A stretch of DNA of 64,000 nucleotides, from positions 43,990-107,989 of the forward strand of contig CAKVLQ010000003.1 of assembly GCA_934757845.1 (NCBI GenBank), written 5' to 3'. The position numbers and the translations under genes are program-made. Source of the stretch: an uncultured Clostridia bacterium (GTDB lineage Bacteria; Bacillota; Clostridia; Christensenellales; UBA1242). Positions 1 to 8,900 of the stretch are shown piece after piece. The notes under the pieces were generated by a model that saw only the letters and a program-made list of their open reading frames with translations, had not been told where the DNA came from and did no database searches. Positions within the stretch are counted from its first letter, which is position 1. Each line of letters begins with the position of its first letter.

Positions 1-1566
1 GCAGTTGACCTTGATGCTTTAAGTGAAAAAGGATTGTTTTTTATTAACAAATTCAAAACTGAACCAGCAAAACATTTGACTACTTTTAATGACCATTGTT
101 TGGAATATATTGGCTGGCTTTCTAACAGGCAATCTGGGGCTGTGGGGCTTCCGTCTTATTTGGTTTATTCATATTATTTTTGGAAAAACGATGTTGAAAA
201 TGGGTTCTATTTGAAAGACCCTGAATATTATCGAAGGCAATGCTTTCAAAAGTTTGTTTATGACTTAAATCAACCATATTTGCGTGTTATTCAAAGTGCT
301 TTCACTAACATAACTATTATGGATAGAAATTATTTGGAAGAGTTGTTTGGTGGCAGGCTTTATCCAAATGGTGAATGTGTGATTGACAATATTGACGGAA
401 TTTTGGAGCATCAAAAAGTGTTTATGGACGTTGTTAAAGAAATTAGGCACAGCATGATGGCAACTTTTCCAGTTATCACTTATTCACTGTTGTTTAAGAA
501 CGGCAAGTTTGTTGATGAAGAATTTGCAAAATGGGCTTGCAAAGAAAACATGGAATGGTGTGATGGAAATTTCTATCTTGGAAGTGATGTTACAAGTTTA
601 AGTTCATGTTGCAGGCTTGTTAATAACCTTAATGATGTTCACAAAAAGAAAGACCTTGGATTTATTAACTCTATTGGCGGAACAAGTTTAAGCATTGGTT
701 CGGTTAAAGTTAACACAATAAATTTAAGAAGAGTGGCACTTGACAGCAAAGGCGACAAAAACAAATTTTTTGAACTTTTGAATGACAGGGTAGACACAGT
801 GGTTAAAACTTTGGATATTGTAAGACACATAATAAAAAGAAACATTGAAAAGGGGCTACTTCCAAATTATAGTTATGGGTTGTTAAAACTTGAAAATCAA
901 TATAACACAATAGGAATAACCGCAATGTTTGAAGCGGTGCGTGAATTTGGTGGGATTGACACTGACGAATTTGGAAATGTTAGTTATAACGATTTTGGGC
1001 TTGAATTTGCAAAAAAAATATTAGATGAAATTAACAAACAAAAAGAAGAATATAATTTTGATTATTCAATTAATGTTGAAGCAATTCCAGCAGAAAGTGC
1101 AAATGTTAAATTAAGAAAAAAAGATGATATGTTTTATCCAAATTGTCATCATGAAAATATTTATTCCAACCAATGGATTCCACTTCAAGAAAAGTGCAGT
1201 ATTAATGAAAAAGTTAAACTTGGAGCGATATTAGACAGCAAATGTGGTGGCGGACAAATTTCTCATATAAATGTTGAAGGAGATTTTAACAACTTTGAAC
1301 AGGCGTGGAAAATTTTAAATTATCTTGGCAAAAGCGGAGTTATTTATAGTTGTTTTAACAAAAAAATTTCGGTTTGTGAAAGTGAGCACGCATATATTGG
1401 CAATGGTTGTTGTCCAAAATGCGGAAAGCCCAAATATGACGAGTTTACAAGAATTGTTGGGTTTTTGACGCCGTCAAAATCATATTCAAAAGAACGATTT
1501 GAAGAATTTAACAACCGAAAATGGTATAATGTTGGAGAAATTGAAAATGAGAGTGCTAGAGATTAA
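1..1566 (+). CDS. nrdD: anaerobic ribonucleoside-triphosphate reductase, C-terminal part (5' end outside window)
   Basis: Reduces ribonucleotides to deoxyribonucleotides under anaerobic conditions by glycyl-radical chemistry. The frame is open from base 1, so only the last ~520 codons are visible; the family is usually 600-750 residues. The C-terminus shows the zinc-ribbon CCPKCGKP and, shortly after it, RIVGFLT, which fits the glycyl-radical loop (RxxGY/F) of NrdD. The next gene is its radical-SAM activase, which starts before this stop codon, so the two are translationally coupled. A dUTPase gene follows, giving a dNTP-supply operon. The call is firm; the true start cannot be seen. Confidence 0.93.
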   Translation, partial: AVDLDALSEKGLFFINKFKTEPAKHLTTFNDHCLEYIGWLSNRQSGAVGLPSYLVYSYYFWKNDVENGFYLKDPEYYRRQCFQKFVYDLNQPYLRVIQSAFTNITIMDRNYLEELFGGRLYPNGECVIDNIDGILEHQKVFMDVVKEIRHSMMATFPVITYSLLFKNGKFVDEEFAKWACKENMEWCDGNFYLGSDVTSLSSCCRLVNNLNDVHKKKDLGFINSIGGTSLSIGSVKVNTINLRRVALDSKGDKNKFFELLNDRVDTVVKTLDIVRHIIKRNIEKGLLPNYSYGLLKLENQYNTIGITAMFEAVREFGGIDTDEFGNVSYNDFGLEFAKKILDEINKQKEEYNFDYSINVEAIPAESANVKLRKKDDMFYPNCHHENIYSNQWIPLQEKCSINEKVKLGAILDSKCGGGQISHINVEGDFNNFEQAWKILNYLGKSGVIYSCFNKKISVCESEHAYIGNGCCPKCGKPKYDEFTRIVGFLTPSKSYSKERFEEFNNRKWYNVGEIENESARD

Positions 1567-2023
1567 AGATGAAGATTGCATAAACTTTAAAGAGATTTCA
1601 ATGTTTATTGCTACTCCATTTTGCAGTGGAAAATGCTATAAAGAACTTGGTTTAGATTCTTCAATTTGTCAAAATGATAAGTTAAGAAATTCACCCATAA
1701 CCACTATGAATAACGAAACAATTATTAAAAGATATTTGCAAAATCCATTAACAAAAGCAATAGTTTTTGGTGGATTAGAACCCCTTGACAGTTTTGCTGA
1801 ACTAATCCAGTTTTTAAAAGAGTTTAGAAAAAATTGTGATGATACTATTGTTATTTACACGGGCTATAAAGAAAATGAAATTGAAGACAAAATAAGCCTT
1901 CTAAAACAAATTGGAAATGTGATTTTGAAAGTTGGAAGATATATTCCAAATCAAAAAAACATTTTTGACCAAAACTTGGGTGTTTATCTTGCAAGTAACA
2001 ATCAATATTCAATAAAATTGTAG
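1547..2023 (+). CDS. nrdG: NrdG-like radical-SAM activating protein
   Basis: Expected to use S-adenosylmethionine and a 4Fe-4S cluster to install the glycyl radical on NrdD. I place the start at the ATG at 1547 because GGAG lies at 1534-1537; longer ORFs would run deep into nrdD. It overlaps nrdD by 20 nt. The cysteine pattern is FCSGKC followed ten residues later by CQN, i.e. CX3CX10C, not the textbook NrdG CX3CX2C. Other parts look like the family (FGGLEPLDSF, IVIYTGYKENE). Length of ~158 residues is normal for NrdG. Function is inferred mostly from position next to nrdD. Confidence 0.8.
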   Translation: MRVLEIKDEDCINFKEISMFIATPFCSGKCYKELGLDSSICQNDKLRNSPITTMNNETIIKRYLQNPLTKAIVFGGLEPLDSFAELIQFLKEFRKNCDDTIVIYTGYKENEIEDKISLLKQIGNVILKVGRYIPNQKNIFDQNLGVYLASNNQYSIKL

Positions 2024-2032
2024 GAGAAAATT

Positions 2033-2545
2033 ATGAGAAAATGTGCAAAATTTGAAAAGGTTAGTTTAAAACAATTTAGTCAAGATTTTAAAGAGATTTT
2101 TCCACTTGATGATGAAAGAATTAAAAAAATTTATGACGAAATTAAACTCCCAAAAAGGGCAACAAAATCAAGTGCGGGATATGACTTTTATCTTCCACTT
2201 GGCATCACGCTTGAACCCAAACAAACAATAAAAATTCCAACTGGAATAAGATGCTATATGGAAGACGATGTGGTTTTAAGTTTATATCCACGAAGTAGCC
2301 TTGGATTTAAGTTTAAAATGCAACTTAATAATACTGTTGGAATAATTGACGCCGATTATTATAACGCCATGAATGAGGGGCACATTCAAATAAAAATAAC
2401 AAATGATAACAACGAAAACAAAACAATTTGCCTAAAATCGGGCGATGCGTTTGCACAAGGTGTGTTTACTGAATTTTTGATAACATTTGATGATGAAACC
2501 ACTGGGCAAAGAACTGGCGGATTTGGTTCTACTAACAAAAATTAA
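2033..2545 (+). CDS. dut: dUTP diphosphatase
   Basis: Hydrolyses dUTP to dUMP and pyrophosphate, keeping uracil out of DNA. All five trimeric-dUTPase motifs are visible in order: AGYDFYLP (I), PRSSLGFKF (II), GIIDADYY (III), GDAFAQGVF (IV) and the C-terminal RTGGFGST (V). The 170-residue length is slightly above the family's ~145-150, with about 40 extra N-terminal residues. It starts ten bases after the nrdG stop behind GGAG, so it is probably the third gene of the nrdD operon. Confidence 0.95.
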   Translation: MRKCAKFEKVSLKQFSQDFKEIFPLDDERIKKIYDEIKLPKRATKSSAGYDFYLPLGITLEPKQTIKIPTGIRCYMEDDVVLSLYPRSSLGFKFKMQLNNTVGIIDADYYNAMNEGHIQIKITNDNNENKTICLKSGDAFAQGVFTEFLITFDDETTGQRTGGFGSTNKN

Positions 2546-2673
2546 AGTTGAAGATGATTATTAAAAACAAAAAAAGTTTTACTTTGTTATGCTAAAATTA
2601 ACTTTTATTAGATATGAAATATTGTTTAAAATAAAGATTAAAATTTTGTTTTTTGAAAAAATTAAAAAAACAC

Positions 2674-2705
2674 TTTACATTTGTAATTAAAAGTGATAAT
2701 ATAAT
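2674..2705 (+). promoter_or_regulatory. promoter of rpsO
   Basis: TTTACA at 2674-2679 and TAATAT/TATAAT at 2697-2705 form a sigma-A-type promoter. The ~80-nt leader to the rpsO ATG holds a GC-richer stretch (about 2709-2755) that could fold and may be the S15 autoregulatory site; I did not resolve a defined structure. Confidence 0.6.
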
Positions 2706-2787
2706 CATGTCCGTTGCAAGGTTTGGCGATAAAATACCCTTACGCTATGCTTTGTTATTGGAGAAATTTTGAAAGGGGAGAAATAAT

Positions 2788-3042
2788 ATGATTGATAAAA
2801 AAGAAATTATGTCTAAATATCAATTAAAAGACGGCGACACTGGTTCAACAGAAGTTCAAATTGCTCTTTTATCTGCAAGAATCAACCACATTACAGAACA
2901 TCTTAAATCAAACAAACAAGACAATTCTGCAAAACGTGGTCTATTGATGCTTATCGGAAAAAGAAATGGTCTTTTAAAATATTTGGAAAAGAAAGATATT
3001 AACAAATATCGTGAACTTAAAAAATCACTAGGAATTAGATAG
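2788..3042 (+). CDS. rpsO: 30S ribosomal protein S15
   Basis: Primary 16S rRNA-binding protein of the small subunit. The 84-residue product matches S15 over its whole length (DTGSTEVQIALLSARI, then LMLIGKRNGLLKYL). Start ATG is preceded by AAAGGGGAG. It is monocistronic: own promoter upstream and terminator directly after the stop. Confidence 0.97.
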   Translation: MIDKKEIMSKYQLKDGDTGSTEVQIALLSARINHITEHLKSNKQDNSAKRGLLMLIGKRNGLLKYLEKKDINKYRELKKSLGIR

Positions 3043-3064
3043 TGCTTCGGCTCTATCTTTTTTT
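3035..3064 (+). terminator. rho-independent terminator after rpsO
   Basis: AGATAG - tgcttcggct - CTATCT followed by a T run. The stem begins within the last codons and stop of rpsO. Confidence 0.8.
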
Positions 3065-3125
3065 ATATTTTTTTATTAATTGCTGTTTAAAAATTTTAAA
3101 TAGCATTTTTTATAAATTAAACAAC

Positions 3126-3153
3126 TTGACAAATATATTTTTTGTGATATAAT
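3126..3153 (+). promoter_or_regulatory. promoter giving a probably leaderless transcript
   Basis: TTGACA at 3126-3131, 16-bp spacer, TATAAT at 3148-3153. The ATG of the next gene is at 3160, about where transcription should begin, so no room exists for a Shine-Dalgarno site. Confidence 0.7.
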
Positions 3154-3159
3154 AAAAAT

Positions 3160-3468
3160 ATGATTATAAAAATAAATATTTTTTCACCAAGTGATGTTTG
3201 CAACCTTTATCTTGATGAAAGCAAAAACTTTGTTGAATATAACGGCATGGAAAAAACAATGGATATTAAAAATTATGTTCAAAAATTTGTGCAAATTTTT
3301 TCTTCTTGGTCTGAAAATTATAACGAGCCACTTGTTTTTGACATGGAAAATTTTAAGGTTGAAGTTGTTGGAAACAACAAATCAAAACAAATTTACGGTA
3401 GTGGCAATTACCCAAAAAACTATCATGAATTTAAAAGTTTAATAGGGGAGATTATCAGTTGTTTTTAG
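3160..3468 (+). CDS. hypothetical protein, first gene of metallopeptidase-like operon
   Basis: I do not recognise this 102-residue protein. It is soluble, with no signal peptide or membrane segment. It begins at an ATG six bases after a consensus -10 box. Its stop codon overlaps the TTG start of the following HELLH-containing gene by about ten bases, so the two are translationally coupled and it may act with, or regulate, the peptidase-like proteins. Confidence 0.65.
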   Translation: MIIKINIFSPSDVCNLYLDESKNFVEYNGMEKTMDIKNYVQKFVQIFSSWSENYNEPLVFDMENFKVEVVGNNKSKQIYGSGNYPKNYHEFKSLIGEIISCF

Positions 3469-4496
3469 ACGAAATAGAGAAAGACGAAATTGGTTATGTA
3501 GAATATTGCAAAAACAAAGTTAAAGAATATTTTGTTAACTTTTTTGATAAAAAATATGAAAAACAAATTGAACATAAAATTAACAGAGTTCATTTGATTT
3601 TTCTTGATAAATGTGCTTCAAAAATGCCTGCTGAGAACAGTTTCGCTCAAAACAAATATATTTCAAAGTTTTATAACAAATTATATAAAGTTTTTCAAAG
3701 AACTATTTTCAAAGATTATTCAAAATTTGTTTCAAAATTTTGCATAGCGGGAACTTTTCAAAAAATAGGTTCTGTTGATAATGAAAAAGATTCTGTTGAA
3801 TATATTATTTATGAATATATAACAAGTGTAACACAATCAACTTTTGTGCACGAATTGTTGCACTGTATAAGTGAGCAAGCTTTCCCTCATGAGCACAGAA
3901 TATATAGAACCAATGAAGATATAGAGCGTGCATGTAAAAGCGGATTAGAAATTAATTTTATAACAAAGAATAAAAATATAATTATTAAAAACAAACTTTT
4001 AAATGAAGTTTTTACCGACTATGTGGCTATAAATATTACAGACCAAATGTGCAAAGATAATCTTGAGTTGTTTAGCAAAAAAATTGATGATTCAACATAT
4101 TCTTATTGTTTTGTTTTAATTAAGCCTTTATTTGACAAATATTTTGACGCATTTAAAGATTTCTATTTGAATGACGACGAAACAAAACTTGATAATTTTT
4201 TTGGAAAAGAAAATATTAATGAACTTGATGATATTCTTAACAATTTTTTGGGCTACTCAGAAAGTTTAGACCGAAAAGGAGTTTTGAACCGTCTAGATTG
4301 CAACACTTTTAAGGACGGATTGAATAAAAGAAAAACAACAAATGATAAAGAAATTAATATTGTTTTAAAAAAATATTATAACAGTTTTGTTCAAATGAAA
4401 AATTTGATGGAAAAAATTGATACCCATGTTGAAAAAAATAAAATTGATTGGATAATGCAATTATCGAAGAATATGATTAATGTTTTTAAAAGATAA
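3459..4496 (+). CDS. HELLH zincin-like protein (copy 1)
   Basis: Putative zinc metallopeptidase of unknown substrate. The motif FVHELLHC, followed about 60 residues later by NEVFTDYVA, gives HExxH plus a downstream Glu and Asp, the pattern of gluzincin-type metallopeptidases. No signal peptide, so probably cytoplasmic. Start is TTG (good GGGGAG upstream), overlapping the preceding gene. Its first ~114 bases are nearly identical to the start of the next gene; after that the two differ, and this copy lacks about 100 residues present in copy 2. Functional class is inferred from the motif only. Confidence 0.65.
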   Translation: MFLDEIEKDEIGYVEYCKNKVKEYFVNFFDKKYEKQIEHKINRVHLIFLDKCASKMPAENSFAQNKYISKFYNKLYKVFQRTIFKDYSKFVSKFCIAGTFQKIGSVDNEKDSVEYIIYEYITSVTQSTFVHELLHCISEQAFPHEHRIYRTNEDIERACKSGLEINFITKNKNIIIKNKLLNEVFTDYVAINITDQMCKDNLELFSKKIDDSTYSYCFVLIKPLFDKYFDAFKDFYLNDDETKLDNFFGKENINELDDILNNFLGYSESLDRKGVLNRLDCNTFKDGLNKRKTTNDKEINIVLKKYYNSFVQMKNLMEKIDTHVEKNKIDWIMQLSKNMINVFKR

Positions 4497-4526
4497 AGCG
4501 TAAGAAATTTAATTGGAGAAATAAAA

Positions 4527-5852
4527 TTGTTTTTAGACGAGATAGAGAAAGACGAAATTGGTTATGTAGAATATTGCAAAAACAAAGTTAAAGAATATTT
4601 TGTTAACTTTTTTGATAAAAAATATGAAAAACAAATTGAAAGAAGGATGGACGACACTCCATTAATTTTTGTTGAAGCAAAATATCAACCCCATCTTGCA
4701 AATATTGGCATATATAAACTTAAAAATGAAATGAAAACATTATATCAAAATTGGTTTAGCAAAAGTTTTTATAACGCCAAAATAAAAAATTGCAATGTTA
4801 ATTTGATTTGTGAGTTTGAAGAATTGTTGTTTGATGGTGAAACTTCAAATGATGAGATTAAAAAAATCTTTTTTAAACTAACAAATTGTCAAATTGTTGA
4901 TGAAGATATTGAAAACGCACGAAAAATTTTTGAAAACGAATTTGAAAACGATATAAACAAACTTACATTAACACAATATTCCTTTTTAAAAGGAAAGGGT
5001 GTGAATGTTGACGAAATTAACCTTGAAGATTTAAAACAAAACAAACATATTGCACAATTTTTTAACAAATTAACAACATTTTACAAACAAACATTGTTAG
5101 AAGATTTCCAATATTTTTCAAAAAGATTTGATTGTCAGGGGTCTTTTATTACACATTCAACATTAAGTGAAAATTGTGAACAATGTCAATATATTATCTA
5201 TCAAGACGCCAAAGTTTTGTGTCAACAAACTTTTGTTCATGAACTTTTGCATTGTGTTAGCACAAAAGAAAGTTTTGTAAAAAATAATAATTCACTACGC
5301 ATAAATCACAAATCGGGGGTTTACTTTGCTTTTGATATGCTAGAAGTCGATGAAAACAACAAACGAACGCAAGAACATTTTAATGGTTTGTTTAACGAAA
5401 TTTTCACTGACTATCTTGCAAACATCATAACAAATCAAATGTTTGCAAATGGTGACGAAATTTTTTTAAAACATGATAGTAAATCATCATATTCACAAAA
5501 CATTGTTTTGCTTGAACCTTTGTTTAAAAAATATGACAAACAACTTGTTGAGTGTTATATGTGTTCAGAGCCTAACACACTTGAAAATTTGTTTGGCAAA
5601 CAAAACCTTGATAGCCTAAATGAACTTATTCAAGGTTTTTCAGGTTACGCACAAACATTAATTTCAAAAGATGTGTCACTTTGCAAAACTTTTGAAGAAG
5701 GATTAAGTGCTTCAAAATTGCCAGAAAGTCCTTTTGTTCTTCCTGTTATAAACAAATATAACGCTTGTTTTGGAAAGATGGATAAAATTATGAAAAACAT
5801 TGAAAATTTTGTTAATAATAGAAACAACGAAGTTTTGAACAAATTGTTTTAA
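4527..5852 (+). CDS. HELLH zincin-like protein (copy 2)
   Basis: Longer paralogue (441 residues) of the preceding gene, with FVHELLHC and, downstream, NEIFTDYLA. Start TTG follows GGAG with good spacing. The first 38 residues are identical to copy 1, encoded by DNA differing at one position over 114 bases, whereas the rest is clearly diverged. That points to recent gene conversion or duplication of the 5' end. About 100 residues between the shared N-terminus and the catalytic region are absent from copy 1. Likely co-transcribed with copy 1. Substrate unknown. Confidence 0.65.
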   Translation: MFLDEIEKDEIGYVEYCKNKVKEYFVNFFDKKYEKQIERRMDDTPLIFVEAKYQPHLANIGIYKLKNEMKTLYQNWFSKSFYNAKIKNCNVNLICEFEELLFDGETSNDEIKKIFFKLTNCQIVDEDIENARKIFENEFENDINKLTLTQYSFLKGKGVNVDEINLEDLKQNKHIAQFFNKLTTFYKQTLLEDFQYFSKRFDCQGSFITHSTLSENCEQCQYIIYQDAKVLCQQTFVHELLHCVSTKESFVKNNNSLRINHKSGVYFAFDMLEVDENNKRTQEHFNGLFNEIFTDYLANIITNQMFANGDEIFLKHDSKSSYSQNIVLLEPLFKKYDKQLVECYMCSEPNTLENLFGKQNLDSLNELIQGFSGYAQTLISKDVSLCKTFEEGLSASKLPESPFVLPVINKYNACFGKMDKIMKNIENFVNNRNNEVLNKLF

Positions 5853-5922
5853 AAAACTTTTTGTAAACATTTGAAATTTTTTTTCATAAGTAATATAATT
5901 AAAAGGTTTTTAAGGAGAGATT

Positions 5923-6495
5923 ATGAAAAGATTTAAAGGTGATTATATTGTCTATTTAATTGTAAGCGTGCTTTTGATTGCTCTTGGCATAGTTATGATT
6001 GTAAACAATTATGAAATTGGTCTTAAGATTTTGAACATTGCTTTGGCTCTTATGATTGTTGCTTATCTTGCTCTTGTTTTGTTTCCACTTATTAAGCACA
6101 AAAGGGGAACAATTCAAATTTTAACCATTATTGAATTTGTGCTTGTTTGCATAATTGCTGTAGGTCTTGTGCTTCAACAATTTAAAGTTTTCAATATTGC
6201 AGGTGCTTGCAAAATTATTGGTTTAGTAATTTGGTTAAGGGCAGTGGTTGAATTGTTTAGAGCATATTTTTATAGAGGAAAAGACTCAAGTTATAATTAT
6301 GCTGTTTGGTATTTTTGCATAATTCTTGCGTTAATAACTCTTGGAACTTATATGTTTGCAAAACCATTCTTCTCTGACACCCAAGTTGTTTTGGTGCTTG
6401 CCATTATGTGCTTTGTTGTTGCTATTGCTCTTATCGTTTTGGGAATTGTTTATGCTCCAAAAAACAAAAAAGCAAAACAAAGCAAAGCAAAATAA
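5923..6495 (+). CDS. multi-spanning membrane protein
   Basis: A 190-residue protein with about six hydrophobic segments (roughly residues 8-27, 33-54, 63-84, 92-110, 124-143, 153-174) and a short Lys-rich cytoplasmic tail. It resembles small HdeD/DUF308-type proteins in layout, but I cannot assign a function. RBS AAGGAG precedes the ATG and a strong hairpin terminator follows. Confidence 0.6.
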   Translation: MKRFKGDYIVYLIVSVLLIALGIVMIVNNYEIGLKILNIALALMIVAYLALVLFPLIKHKRGTIQILTIIEFVLVCIIAVGLVLQQFKVFNIAGACKIIGLVIWLRAVVELFRAYFYRGKDSSYNYAVWYFCIILALITLGTYMFAKPFFSDTQVVLVLAIMCFVVAIALIVLGIVYAPKNKKAKQSKAK

Positions 6496-6523
6496 TTAAT
6501 ATTTTGAAAAAACAATTATAAAG

Positions 6524-6562
6524 AAAAAAAACATATTCAAAAACAACGAATATGTTTTTTTA
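6524..6562 (+). terminator. rho-independent terminator
   Basis: AAAACATATTC and GAATATGTTTT arms with a nine-base loop, followed by a T run. It is flanked by A runs and may work in both directions. Confidence 0.75.
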
Positions 6563-6662
6563 TTTGCAAATAATTAGGATTTATGACAATTTAAAAACAA
6601 ATTTTAATGAACTTAACTTGATTTTTATTGTTTTTTAGGGTTTTTTATTGTATAATAAAGGT

Positions 6663-7334
6663 ATGTTAAACTTTTTTAGGGTTTATAGTGGAATAGATTT
6701 AATTATTGTTTGCATGGCATTTTTGATTGCCATTTTGTTTGCATTAACAATTCATGAATACAGCCATAGTTTGATTGCCACAGTGCAAGGAGATTACACC
6801 AGCAGAAATTTTGGCAGGCTTACTCTTAATCCGTTTAAGCATATCGACCCAGTTGGTTTTTTGTGTCTTATTTTGTTTGGCTTTGGTTGGGCAAAACCTG
6901 TGCCAATAAATTCGTATAAATTTAAAAATTATAAAAAAGGGTTGTTTTTAACATCAATCAGTGGAATTTGCACAAACTTCGTTGCCAGTTTTGTGTTTGT
7001 TGGAATTTTGGTTTTAAGTTTTGGTAATATTGGATTAGAGCAAATTGCATCACTAAATTATTTGGTTCAATTTTGCTTTTATTTGCTATATTTTTCGGCA
7101 TCTATAAATTTAGGGCTTGCATTATTTAATGTTATTCCAATTCCGCCACTAGACGGCTTTAATGCGGTTTGCAGTTTCACAAAAGGAACAAGCAAGTTTA
7201 CACAATTTTTAAGAACTTATGGATATTTTGTTTTGCTTCTTTTGTTAATATTTAATGTTATTGACATGTTATTTACAATTTTGTATAATTTTATATTGCC
7301 AGCATTTGCAAGTTTTTGGCAATTTGTGTTTTAG
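6663..7334 (+). CDS. site-2 protease family (M50) membrane metalloprotease
   Basis: Intramembrane zinc protease of the S2P/SpoIVFB superfamily, YwhC-like subgroup. The zinc site TIHEYSH lies in the first membrane segment and the third ligand motif NVIPIPPLDGF near residue 160. About five to six membrane segments; ~223 residues is usual for the short subgroup. I choose the ATG at 6663: TATAAT at 6650-6655 lies immediately upstream, so a start further 5' would lie inside the promoter. It directly precedes scpA, a pairing common in Clostridia. Confidence 0.87.
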   Translation: MLNFFRVYSGIDLIIVCMAFLIAILFALTIHEYSHSLIATVQGDYTSRNFGRLTLNPFKHIDPVGFLCLILFGFGWAKPVPINSYKFKNYKKGLFLTSISGICTNFVASFVFVGILVLSFGNIGLEQIASLNYLVQFCFYLLYFSASINLGLALFNVIPIPPLDGFNAVCSFTKGTSKFTQFLRTYGYFVLLLLLIFNVIDMLFTILYNFILPAFASFWQFVF

Positions 7335-7342
7335 GTTAGGTT

Positions 7343-8155
7343 ATGGAAGAAATTAAAGAAGAAATTAAGGAAGAAAACAACTATCAAGTTGAAAATATTG
7401 ACGATTACTCTAATGGCTATAAAGTTAAGTTAGATGTTTTTGAAGGTCCGCTTGACCTTTTGCTTCACCTAATTAAAGATGCAAAACTTGACATTCAAAC
7501 AATAAAATTAAGCGAAATAACAGGGCAATATTTGGAATATATCAACTCTATGGATTTGATAAACATGGAAAATGCTGCCGAGTTTTTGGAAGTGGCTGCC
7601 ACATTAATTGAAATTAAAAGCAAAAAACTTCTTCCACGAGAAGAAGAGCCTGTGGAAGATGAAGAAGATCCAGAAACACTTTTGAAACGAAGGCTTGAAG
7701 AATATAAATTGTTTAAAGACGCAAGCGAAGCCTTGAAAGAAATTGAAGATGTTAACAAGTTTTATAAAGCCCCAAACAAAGAAGCGGGTGATTATCGAAT
7801 TGTTCTTAAACAAATGAACATTGAGAACTTGATAAAAGCATTTTCAACCTTGCTTGTTAAAGCCCAGTCGTCAGACCCAGAAAAAAATGAACGAACCATT
7901 GAACGAGATAGGTTTACGGTTGAAGAGAAAATTTTTGAAATTAAAAGTTTGCTTTTAAATGTTGATAAACTTAACTTTAACAGTTTGGTTAGTGACGATT
8001 TTTCAAGAAGTGAAATTATAAATTTGTTTTTGGCACTTTTAGAACTTTTGAAGCGACAATATATAACAGTTGAGCAAAATGAAATTTATGGAGATATAGA
8101 AATTTTTAGAAACGAAGAAGGAGAAAAACTTGATGAAGAACCAAGAGAAGAATGA
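7343..8155 (+). CDS. scpA: segregation and condensation protein A
   Basis: Kleisin subunit of the Smc-ScpAB condensin that organises and segregates the chromosome. The N-terminal signature YKVKLDVFEGPLDLLLHLI is characteristic, followed by NAAEFLEVAATLIEIKSKKLLP. The C-terminal winged helix ends in a charged tail. It overlaps scpB by 23 bases, indicating coupled translation. Confidence 0.95.
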   Translation: MEEIKEEIKEENNYQVENIDDYSNGYKVKLDVFEGPLDLLLHLIKDAKLDIQTIKLSEITGQYLEYINSMDLINMENAAEFLEVAATLIEIKSKKLLPREEEPVEDEEDPETLLKRRLEEYKLFKDASEALKEIEDVNKFYKAPNKEAGDYRIVLKQMNIENLIKAFSTLLVKAQSSDPEKNERTIERDRFTVEEKIFEIKSLLLNVDKLNFNSLVSDDFSRSEIINLFLALLELLKRQYITVEQNEIYGDIEIFRNEEGEKLDEEPREE

Positions 8156-8849
8156 ACTTGAAAACAAGTTAGAAGCACTTTTGTTTGTTAGTGGTGATAG
8201 TGTGGAAATTGCTGATATTATTGAAAAATGGCAAGTTACCGACAAGCAAATTGACAAAGCGGTTGAAAATTTAAAAGAAAGATTTAATGAAAATTTTGGA
8301 ATTAAAATTTTGAAATTTAAAAACAAACTTCAACTTTGTTCAAACCCAGAATATGCTGACGAAATTAGTTTGGTATTAAATCCAATAAGAGAGCGTGCTT
8401 TAAGCAAAGCCACACTAGAAACAATAGCCATTGTTGCTTATAAACAACCAGTAACTAGGCTTGATATTGAACAAATTAGGGGAGTTAACAGCGACTATGC
8501 TATTCAAACTCTTTTAAAGCACAATTTGATTGAAGTCGTTGGAAGAAAAGATGCTGTGGGAAAGCCACTTTTGTTTGGAACAACAGATGAATTTTTGAAA
8601 CGATTTAATTTAGAGAACTTATCAAATTTGCCTTCTTATGACGAACTTTTAAACTCAATTCAAGTTATAAACAGCCAGTCTAGCATTTATAATGAATTTG
8701 ATATTCCGCAAGAAGATGAAAATGAAGCAAGTGAAAATCCTGAAGAAAATTCTTTGAACGATGAGCATATTGAAAATAGTCAAGAAGTTGCAGAGATTTT
8801 AAGCAATCATCAAAATAGTGGTAATGACGAAATTGTGGGAGAAATATAA
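8133..8849 (+). CDS. scpB: segregation and condensation protein B
   Basis: Partner of ScpA in the condensin complex; two winged-helix domains. Recognisable segments are LEALLFVSGDSVEI near the N-terminus and IAIVAYKQPVTRLDIEQIRGV. I use the ATG at 8133, which has GGAG about ten bases upstream inside scpA. The acidic C-terminal tail (from ~residue 190) is longer than in most homologues. Confidence 0.95.
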   Translation: MKNQEKNELENKLEALLFVSGDSVEIADIIEKWQVTDKQIDKAVENLKERFNENFGIKILKFKNKLQLCSNPEYADEISLVLNPIRERALSKATLETIAIVAYKQPVTRLDIEQIRGVNSDYAIQTLLKHNLIEVVGRKDAVGKPLLFGTTDEFLKRFNLENLSNLPSYDELLNSIQVINSQSSIYNEFDIPQEDENEASENPEENSLNDEHIENSQEVAEILSNHQNSGNDEIVGEI

Positions 8850-8880
8850 AAAAAGCAACAAAATTGTTGCTTTTTTTTAA
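8850..8880. terminator. bidirectional terminator between scpB and the minus-strand gene
   Basis: AAAAAGCAAC and GTTGCTTTTT arms with A runs on one side and T runs on the other. It serves the convergent genes on both sides. Confidence 0.8.
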
Positions 8881-8900
8881 TTTTAATTGTTTGTTTATTC

